In this document: in pieces, positions 1 to 4,522 of the stretch
Layout: each line of letters begins with the position of its first letter
Position numbering within the stretch: position 1 is the stretch's first letter
Assembly: GCA_030146745.1 (NCBI GenBank)
Contig: JASLBD010000182.1
Span: forward strand, 1 to 7,199
DNA length: 7,199 bases
Reading direction: 5' to 3'
Source: Allosphingosinicella sp.
Lineage (GTDB): Bacteria; Pseudomonadota; Alphaproteobacteria; Sphingomonadales; Sphingomonadaceae
The notes under the pieces: model-generated
Told to the model about the DNA's origin: nothing
Seen by the model: the letters and a program-made list of their open reading frames with translations, nothing else
Databases searched by the model: none
Made by a program: the position numbers and the translations under genes

Positions 1-225
1 CTGGGCGCGGTCGAGCTCGACCGTGCGGGAGCTGAAGACGAGGTTGGGGAAGACGCTCGCGATGGTTCCGGGACTGACCCCGGCGCGGCGCGCCTGGGCC
101 TAGAGCTGGGGCAGATAGGCCCGGAAGCCGGACTCGCTCAGCCCGGTCTGGGCCGCCGCCGGGCTCGACAGAGGCGCAATCGCCGCCGCCAGGGCCAGGG
201 CCGCAATGCCCTTCAACAAACGCAT
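1..225 (-). pseudogene. Lytic murein transglycosylase (MltB/SLT_2 family), 5' part with in-frame amber stop; partial
   Basis: The reading frame starts at ATG 225-223 behind a GGGAGAAG ribosome site on the minus strand. It encodes a signal peptide (MRLLKG, a hydrophobic Ala/Leu run, then SPAAAQ as the likely cleavage site near residue 26). The mature start reads ESGFRAYLPQL and then meets TAG at 102-100 (codon 42). Past the stop the same frame stays open for 33 codons to the window edge and reads AQARRAGVSPGTIASVF, then SSRTVELDRAQ. Residues on both sides of the TAG match the N-terminus of periplasmic MltB/Slt35-like transglycosylases, where a V-x-LDR-x-Q motif precedes the SLT_2 catalytic domain. 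These enzymes cleave peptidoglycan glycan strands. The catalytic domain lies outside the window. A CAG-to-TAG change would explain the break. No ATG, GTG or TTG restart is visible after the stop, so export would be lost unless the stop is read through or is a sequencing error. Confidence 0.8.
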
Positions 226-318
226 ACATTCTTCTCCCACTCGGCGTCCCTGATGCCACAGGGGCGCTGGCGTAGATACTCGGCTCGCCGCGCGAGTTGC
301 ACGAGCGGCCCCGCCGGC

Positions 319-415
319 CTCGTCATTCCGGCGAAAGCCGGAATCCATCAACACTGCTGCCCGACCTGACCCCGGCGCCCGTGTTCATGGATGCCGGGTC
401 AAGCCGGCAGGACGA
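319..415. repeat. Palindromic intergenic repeat, copy A
   Basis: The unit has two inverted arms. The left arm starts CTCGTCATTCCGG and contains the small hairpin TTCCGGC-GAAA-GCCGGAA (about 325-342). The right arm ends GGCAGGACGAG and contains a second, different hairpin with a GTCAAG loop (about 391-410). The inner parts (CCATCAACAC and GTGTTCATGG) are also complementary, so the unit can fold as one long stem or as two short hairpins. It lies between the transglycosylase remnant and the tRNA gene. Three related copies occur elsewhere in the window. It has no coding potential of its own, and it looks like a REP/MITE-type element of sphingomonad genomes. Confidence 0.85.
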
Positions 416-462
416 GAAGGCTGTTCAGCCGAAACTCTCTTGGGCTAGAGGCTCCCCATCTT

Positions 463-552
463 GGACAGGTGGCCGAGTGGTTTAAGGCAGCGGTCTTGAA
501 AACCGCCGTGGGTGCAAGCCCACCGTGGGTTCGAATCCCACCCTGTCCGCCA
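463..552 (+). tRNA. tRNA-Ser, anticodon TGA
   Basis: This is a complete class II tRNA. The acceptor stem is GGACAGG (463-469) with CCTGTCC (542-548), followed by discriminator G549 and an encoded CCA (550-552). The anticodon stem GCGGT/ACCGC (490-494 with 502-506) closes a seven-base loop CTTGAAA whose centre, 497-499, is TGA. It therefore reads serine UCA and, by wobble, other UCN codons. The long variable arm (about 507-524, stem GTGGG/CCCAC around GCAA) is the serine hallmark. The T arm is GTGGG-TTCGAAT-CCCAC (525-541). No intrinsic terminator follows: the next base begins the stop codon of an opposing gene. No duplicate of the 3' end that would mark an integrated element is visible in the window. 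Confidence 0.98.
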
Positions 553-1368
553 TCAGTCGGGAATCTCATGCCACATGAGGATGAACGTATCGAGCTTCGC
601 CCTGACGATCCGGCCCGGCGGCGGCCCCGGGTGAACGCGGTCAGTGCTCACGACGGTCAGTTCCTGATCGTAGACTCGAAACTTATGGCAAACCACTTCG
701 GGATCGGAGTCGCAGGATTCCACCTCCTCGAGCTGCTCCGGCCCGAAAGCGCCGATCACCGCCTCGCATGAACGCTTCTCGAAGGCCCCGAGGTCGCACT
801 CCAGCGGAATCCTCCTTCCGGCGCGGACCTCGTCCAGGAGGGCCGTCCATGCTCGAAAGCCTTCAGTGGCCTCTTCCGCGTTCCGGGCGGTAAAGAAGGA
901 CTGATCCTCCGGAAGCTTCGAGCATTGGGCGGCCGGAACAGGATTGTCCCGGACGATATCGTCATATCCCGCCGTCGGGGCGGACAGGAAAGTGAAGTTG
1001 GAAGTGGAGGTCAGCCCAACCGGCCTCGCCGGGGCGCCGGGTCCCTTGTCGCTCGGGTTCGCCCTCTCGAATTCGACGCGCACCCTGTCATATCGGCACA
1101 GGCCGGGGACGCGTGTCGCCTGGGTCCTGGTCTCCAGGAACAAGGTCGACAGGGGCCGGGTCGGCGCCTTCTCCCCTCGGCGGTCCGGCTTCTCGAACAG
1201 GCTCCAGAGGACGTCCTTGAGCTTGCGATCGGTGACGCTCGGCGGGTCGGAGCGGATTTCACTCTTCGTGATCGTGGAAGGCGGTGCGCCGACCGCCGCC
1301 GCCGGCGGGAGCAATGCCAGAAGCCCGAGCCACCGGACGAGGTGCGTTCGCGAAGCGACGATTGCCAT
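553..1368 (-). CDS. Exported conserved hypothetical protein, six cysteines (271 aa)
   Basis: I do not recognise a named family. The N-terminus looks like a Sec signal peptide: R7 and R12, a hydrophobic stretch WLGLLALLPPAAAV (13-26) and probable cleavage near AVGA/PP (25-30). The mature part is soluble, with no further membrane span. It has six cysteines (91, 149, 191, 201, 219, 227), an even number that would suit three disulfides in the periplasm. Recognisable blocks are RVPGLCRYDRVRVEF (87-100), SFFTARNAEEATEGFRAW (157-174), and a Cys-rich region at 191-227 (CDLG, RSCEAV, ESCDSD, VCHKF). I recall similar uncharacterised sphingomonad proteins but cannot assign a role. The ATG at 1368 is the only sensible start in frame, yet GGAGGA directly abuts it, closer than a usual ribosome site. 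It is divergent from gcdH and convergent with the tRNA, with zero spacing at the 3' end. Confidence 0.85.
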   Translation of the reverse strand: MAIVASRTHLVRWLGLLALLPPAAAVGAPPSTITKSEIRSDPPSVTDRKLKDVLWSLFEKPDRRGEKAPTRPLSTLFLETRTQATRVPGLCRYDRVRVEFERANPSDKGPGAPARPVGLTSTSNFTFLSAPTAGYDDIVRDNPVPAAQCSKLPEDQSFFTARNAEEATEGFRAWTALLDEVRAGRRIPLECDLGAFEKRSCEAVIGAFGPEQLEEVESCDSDPEVVCHKFRVYDQELTVVSTDRVHPGPPPGRIVRAKLDTFILMWHEIPD

Positions 1369-1382
1369 TCCTCCAACATATC

Positions 1383-1475
1383 GAAGGGCGACGGCAATGA
1401 AAGTGCTTCGTGAGGTGCGCCGCTCGAACCGGGTGTAGACAGACCTTGTCCAAAGAGCGAAGGGAACGCTCTTTT
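1383..1475 (+). promoter_or_regulatory. gcdH leader: possible 13-codon leader ORF and terminator-like hairpin
   Basis: A perfect 8-bp inverted repeat, AAAGAGCG (1452-1459) and CGCTCTTT (1467-1474), encloses the loop AAGGGAA and is followed by T1475. On the plus strand this gives a GAGCG/CGCTC stem running into TTTT, the form of an intrinsic terminator. It ends 20 bases before the gcdH start. Upstream, GAAGGG (1383-1388) precedes ATG 1397-1399 by 8 bases, opening a short ORF MKVLREVRRSNRV that stops at TAG 1436-1438. A second CGCTC at 1421-1425, inside that ORF, could pair with GAGCG 1455-1459 and compete with the terminator stem. The hairpin is certain as sequence. Its role is inference: attenuator, operator, or terminator of a short RNA. 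A weak TTGTCC (1446-1451) lies 17 bases before CTCTTT, so the palindrome could instead overlap the promoter. No strong promoter was found further upstream. Confidence 0.4.
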
Positions 1476-1495
1476 CGTTGATGCTGGGGAATGAG

Positions 1496-2686
1496 ATGGC
1501 CGAGGCGGCGCTTGGGAGGTTCGACTGGGAGGATGCATTCGCGCTCGAGGCTCAGCTTTCGGACGAGGAACGGCTCGTCCGCGACACGGCGCGGGCCTAT
1601 GCGCAGGAGAAGCTCCAGCCGCGGGTGACCGAGGCCTTTCTCGACGAGCAATTCGACCGCGAGATCATGTCGGAGATGGGTACGCTCGGGCTGCTCGGAG
1701 CGACGATATCGCCCGAATATGGCGGCGCCGGGCTCAATTACGTCAGCTACGGGTTGGTGGCCCGTGAGGTCGAGCGGGTCGACAGCGGCTACCGCTCGGC
1801 GATGAGCGTCCAATCCTCGCTCGTCATGCATCCGATCGACGCCTACGGCTCCGAGGAACAGAAGCGCAAATGGCTTCCCGGGCTGGCGACGGGCGAGCTG
1901 ATCGGCTGCTTCGGCCTCACTGAGCCGGACGCAGGCTCCGATCCGGGCGGAATGCGGACCCGGGCCCGGAAGGTGGACGGCGGCTACCGCCTTTCCGGCT
2001 CGAAGATGTGGATCACCAACTCGCCGATCGCCGACGTCTTCGTCGTCTGGGCCAAGTCCGACGCGCATGACGGCAAGATCCGCGGCTTCCTGCTCGAAAA
2101 GGGGATGAAGGGCCTCAGCGCGCCCAAGATCGGGATGAAGCTGTCGCTGCGCGCGTCGATCACCGGCGAGATCGTCATGGACGGGGTGGAGGTGCCGGAA
2201 GAGGCGCTGCTTCCCAACGTCGAGGGGCTGAAGGGGCCGTTCGGCTGCCTCAACCGGGCGCGCTACGGGATCGCCTGGGGCTCGATGGGCGCGGCCGAGG
2301 CCTGCTATCACGCGGCAAGGACCTACACGCTCGACCGCAAGCAGTTCGGCCGGCCCCTCGCCGCGACCCAGCTCGTCCAGATGAAGCTCGCCAACATGAT
2401 CACCGAAATCACCCTCGGGCTTCAGGCGGCGCTGCGGGTCGGGCGGCGGATGGACGAGGGCGAGCTGATCCCGGAGACGATCAGCCTGATCAAGCGCAAC
2501 AATGTCGGCAAGGCGCTCGACATCGCCCGGGTCGCGCGCGACATGCACGGCGGCAACGGCATCTCGGCCGAGTTCCAGGTGATGCGCCACGCCTCCAACC
2601 TCGAGACGGTCAACACCTATGAGGGGACGCACGACGTCCACGGCCTGATCCTGGGTCGGGCGATCACGGGGATCTCGGCTTTTTGA
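1496..2686 (+). CDS. gcdH: Glutaryl-CoA dehydrogenase
   Basis: This FAD-dependent acyl-CoA dehydrogenase oxidises and decarboxylates glutaryl-CoA to crotonyl-CoA and CO2 in the cytoplasm, passing electrons to electron-transfer flavoprotein. It is a step of lysine, tryptophan and glutarate catabolism. I chose ATG 1496 because GGGGA lies 5 bases upstream; TTG 1478 and ATG 1481 are in frame but lack a well-placed ribosome site. The product is 396 aa, normal for the family. The helical N-domain (about 20-135) includes [20 protein letters not shown], with the substrate-binding Arg100-Ser101 pair that is specific to this subgroup. The FAD-binding middle block [15 protein letters not shown] is at 138-152, with WITNS at 172-176. 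The C-domain carries [13 protein letters not shown] (277-289), RDMHGGNGI and TYEGTHD, where Glu376 is the expected catalytic base. It is the first gene of a plus-strand set with gcdG and a Nudix gene. No gcdR-type LysR regulator is next to it. Confidence 0.96.
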   Translation: MAEAALGRFDWEDAFALEAQLSDEERLVRDTARAYAQEKLQPRVTEAFLDEQFDREIMSEMGTLGLLGATISPEYGGAGLNYVSYGLVAREVERVDSGYRSAMSVQSSLVMHPIDAYGSEEQKRKWLPGLATGELIGCFGLTEPDAGSDPGGMRTRARKVDGGYRLSGSKMWITNSPIADVFVVWAKSDAHDGKIRGFLLEKGMKGLSAPKIGMKLSLRASITGEIVMDGVEVPEEALLPNVEGLKGPFGCLNRARYGIAWGSMGAAEACYHAARTYTLDRKQFGRPLAATQLVQMKLANMITEITLGLQAALRVGRRMDEGELIPETISLIKRNNVGKALDIARVARDMHGGNGISAEFQVMRHASNLETVNTYEGTHDVHGLILGRAITGISAF

Positions 2687-2691
2687 CTTGG

Positions 2692-2791
2692 CCCGTCATT
2701 CCGGCGAAAGTCGGAGTCCATGAACACGGTCATCCGCGCATTTTCCGCTGACTCTTCGGTTCATGGATGCCGGATCAAGTCCTGCATGACG
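2692..2791. repeat. Palindromic intergenic repeat, copy B (inside the gcdH-gcdG gap)
   Basis: The left arm begins CCCGTCATTCCGGCGAAAG (2692-2710). The right arm ends GGATGCCGGATCAAG (2765-2779), then TCCTGCATGACG. The inner sequences TCCATGAAC and GTTCATGGA are complementary, about 40 bases apart. The short hairpins within each arm are eroded by mismatches compared with copies A and D. The copy fills almost the whole 109-base gap between the gcdH stop and the gcdG start and ends four bases before the gcdG ATG. In the transcript it could fold into a stable structure that separates the two messages. Confidence 0.85.
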
Positions 2792-2795
2792 ATTC

Positions 2796-3905
2796 ATGGA
2801 TAAGTCCCTCGCCGGTCTCAAGGTCGTCGAGCTCGCCCGGATCCTCGCCGGGCCGTGGGCCGGGCAGTTGCTCGCCGACCTCGGCGCCGACGTCGTCAAG
2901 GTCGAGCGTGCCGAAACGGGCGACGACACCCGGCACTGGGGTCCTCCTTTCGCCCCCGACGGTGCGGCGGCCTATTTCCACAGCTGCAACCGGGGCAAGA
3001 AATCGGTCGCGATCGATCTCGAGACCGCGCAAGGCCAGGCGCAGGTCCGAGCGCTCGCGGCCGAAGCCGACGTCCTGATCGAGAATTTCAAGGTCGGGAG
3101 GCTGGCCGGGTTCGGGCTCGACCACCCTTCCCTCTCGGCGCTCAACCCGCGCCTCGTCTATTGCTCGATCACCGGTTTCGGCCAGACCGGCCCTTATGCG
3201 GCCAGGGCCGGCTACGATTTCATCATCCAGGGCATGGGCGGGGCGATGTCGCTGACCGGGGAGCCGGACGGGGCGCCGCAGAAGTCCGGGATCGCTTATG
3301 CCGACCTGTTCACCGGCCTCTACGCCAGCGTCGCAATCCTCGCCGCGCTTCGGGAGCGGGACCGGAGCGGCAAGGGCGCCCATATCGACATGGCCCTGCT
3401 CGACACCCAGGTCGCGGTGCTCGCCAACCAGGCTCTGAACTGGATGGTGTCGGGAGACGTTCCACTCCGTATGGGCAACGGCCATTCCAATCTCGTCCCC
3501 TATCAGGCCTTCCGGGTCGCCGACGGCGAGCTCATCGTCGCGGTCGGCAATGACGGGCAATTCGAACGGCTTTGCGGGATATTGGGCCTGGACGCGCTGG
3601 CGCGGGACGAGCGCTTCCGGACCAACCCGGCGCGGGTGATCAATCGAGAGGCTCTGATCCCGACGCTGGAAGCGGCGATCCAGGGGCGCGGGCGGCGGGA
3701 ATTGTCCGAAGCGCTGGAAGCCGCCGGGGTTCCGGCGGGGCCGATCAACACCCTGGATTCGGTCTTCGCCGATCCTCAGGTCGTCCACCGCGGCCTCAGG
3801 ATCGAGGGGAGCAGCCCCGGCCTCGCCTCCCCCATCGTCATCGACGGCAAGCGGCAGGTGGCGGAGGCTCCGGCACCGCGGCTCGGGGAGCACGGGCCAT
3901 GCTGA
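2796..3905 (+). CDS. gcdG: Family III (CaiB/BaiF) CoA-transferase, probable succinyl-CoA:glutarate CoA-transferase
   Basis: Family III CoA-transferases move CoA between carboxylic acids through an aspartyl-CoA intermediate. Next to gcdH the likely acceptor is glutarate, giving glutaryl-CoA, as in bacterial gcdG and mammalian SUGCT. The N-terminus LAGLKVVELARILAGPWAGQ (5-24) and LADLGADVVKVE (26-37) form the typical CoA-binding start. NFKVGRLAGFGLDH (97-110) and SITGFGQTGPYAARAGYD (124-141) follow. Asp170 in IAYADLFTGL is the expected catalytic aspartate. The ATG at 2796 is fixed by an in-frame TGA at 2787-2789 and by family alignment. No ribosome site precedes it, because repeat copy B ends four bases away. 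The product is 369 aa and stops at PRLGEHGPC, where relatives usually continue for roughly 25 more residues. The stop overlaps the next gene by 7 bases. Substrate assignment rests on context. Confidence 0.9.
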   Translation: MDKSLAGLKVVELARILAGPWAGQLLADLGADVVKVERAETGDDTRHWGPPFAPDGAAAYFHSCNRGKKSVAIDLETAQGQAQVRALAAEADVLIENFKVGRLAGFGLDHPSLSALNPRLVYCSITGFGQTGPYAARAGYDFIIQGMGGAMSLTGEPDGAPQKSGIAYADLFTGLYASVAILAALRERDRSGKGAHIDMALLDTQVAVLANQALNWMVSGDVPLRMGNGHSNLVPYQAFRVADGELIVAVGNDGQFERLCGILGLDALARDERFRTNPARVINREALIPTLEAAIQGRGRRELSEALEAAGVPAGPINTLDSVFADPQVVHRGLRIEGSSPGLASPIVIDGKRQVAEAPAPRLGEHGPC

Positions 3906-4318
3906 CCCAATATGGGGTCGTCCCGGTGCGCCGGGCCGCGGACGGCGGTGTCGAGGTGCTGCTCATCACCTCGCGCGACACCAGGCGCTGGGTCGTGCCG
4001 CGCGGCAACCCCATCTCCGGCAAGAGCCCGGCCGAATCGGCCGCTCAGGAAGCTTATGAGGAAGCCGGGATAATCGGGCCGGTCGAGCCGGCAGGGATCG
4101 GCCATTATTCCTACCAGAAGCGCCGGCGATTGGGCTTTCAGGTGAAGGCCGTCGTCCACCTGTTCCGGATGAGAGTCGCGGAGGAGCGCGACGACTGGCC
4201 CGAAAAGGCGGAGCGCGAGCGGCGCTGGTTTCCCGCCGAGGAGGCCGCCGCGGCGGTGCATGAAGCGGAGCTCGCCCGGATCATCCGCTGGACCTCCCGG
4301 GATTTGCCACAAAAGTGA
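3899..4318 (+). CDS. Nudix hydrolase (DIPP-like subgroup)
   Basis: Nudix enzymes hydrolyse nucleoside diphosphates linked to another moiety, using a Mg2+-binding helix. The 139-aa product has WVVPRG (31-36) leading into the Nudix box from G36 to I58. It ends QEAYEEAGI, so the metal-binding Glu51, Glu54 and Glu55 are present. The box differs from the consensus at two places: Lys42 for the first Glu and Gln50 for the Arg of REUXEE. From memory the Lys is common in this DIPP-like subgroup (WxxPKG...GKxPxEAAxREAYEEAG, then a DDWPEK...RRWF tail, here 98-111), while the Gln is unusual. The start ATG 3899 has GGGGAG 8 bases upstream, inside gcdG, and the genes overlap by 7 bases, so translation is probably coupled. 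Substrate is unknown; dinucleoside polyphosphates or diphosphoinositol-type compounds are family-level possibilities. The stub behind it hints at a phosphate link. Confidence 0.9.
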   Translation: MLTQYGVVPVRRAADGGVEVLLITSRDTRRWVVPRGNPISGKSPAESAAQEAYEEAGIIGPVEPAGIGHYSYQKRRRLGFQVKAVVHLFRMRVAEERDDWPEKAERERRWFPAEEAAAAVHEAELARIIRWTSRDLPQK

Positions 4319-4372
4319 GGCAATCCTTGCCGCTCCCGTGCTAGGGGCCGCGAAAGTCCAAGGCGGGAAGAG

Positions 4373-4426
4373 ATGTTCAACATGTTCCGGGCGCTGATGC
4401 CGAAGGAAGACGGTTTCTTCGATTGA
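4373..4426 (+). pseudogene. Stub of a DUF47/PhoU-like phosphate-transport regulator, truncated at 17 codons
   Basis: The frame from ATG 4373 reads MFNMFRALMPKEDGFFD and ends at TGA 4424-4426. It has a plausible ribosome site (GGGAAG, 4365-4370). The block F-R-A-L-M-P-K-E-D-x-F-F-D is the characteristic N-terminus of DUF47 proteins of about 210 residues, which normally continue with D/LFExHAATLVxGA and accompany Pit-type phosphate transporters. Here nothing of the remaining body is present: three bases after the stop the palindromic repeat copy C begins, and beyond it the receptor gene runs in the opposite direction. I read it as the 5' remnant of a gene lost by a deletion or rearrangement at the repeat. 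A true 17-residue peptide is the less likely alternative. Confidence 0.65.
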
Positions 4427-4428
4427 AA

Positions 4429-4514
4429 CCCGTCATGCCGGACTTGATCCGGCATCCACCTTTCTTCACGGCCGCGACAGAGGAGGTGGACCCCGGATCA
4501 AGCCCGGGGTGACG
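4429..4514. repeat. Palindromic intergenic repeat, copy C
   Basis: The left arm is CCCGTCATGCCGGACTTGA continuing TCCGGCATCCACC, with the hairpin ATGCCGGA-CTTGA-TCCGGCAT less one pair (4435-4454). The right arm has ACCCCGG (4490-4496) paired with CCGGGGT (4504-4510) and ends TGACG. TCCACCT and AGGTGGA pair across the middle. Both arms are of the CTTGA/TCAAG-loop type, unlike copies A, B and D. It sits between the truncated DUF47 stub and the convergent receptor gene, whose stop is 8 bases away. It may serve as a two-way terminator, although no T run follows. Confidence 0.85.
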
Positions 4515-4522
4515 CCTGCTTT

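Noticed and set aside
440..455. Shared GCTAG(A/G)GGC-like motif before the tRNA (near 444) and before the DUF47 stub (near 4340) as a promoter -10
   Set aside because: Neither has a convincing -35 at 16-18 bases, so two resemblances are too little to call a promoter.
463..552. tRNA-Ser as an integration site for a genomic island
   Set aside because: No integrase and no second copy of the tRNA 3' end is present in the window; the gene beside it is an ordinary conserved one.
1259..2641. Long minus-strand open frame (460 codons) opposite gcdH
   Set aside because: It is antisense to a certain gene with strong family match. Its composition is the Arg/Asp/His-rich pattern that GC-rich coding gives on the opposite strand, and it shows no domain.
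2775..3893. Long minus-strand open frame (372 codons) opposite gcdG
   Set aside because: It is a shadow of the CoA-transferase gene: repetitive charged composition, no ribosome site and no recognisable domain.
4304..4323. TTGCC/GGCAA inverted repeat at the Nudix 3' end as a terminator
   Set aside because: The stem is only five pairs with a ten-base loop and there is no T run. It overlaps the stop codon region and could be chance.
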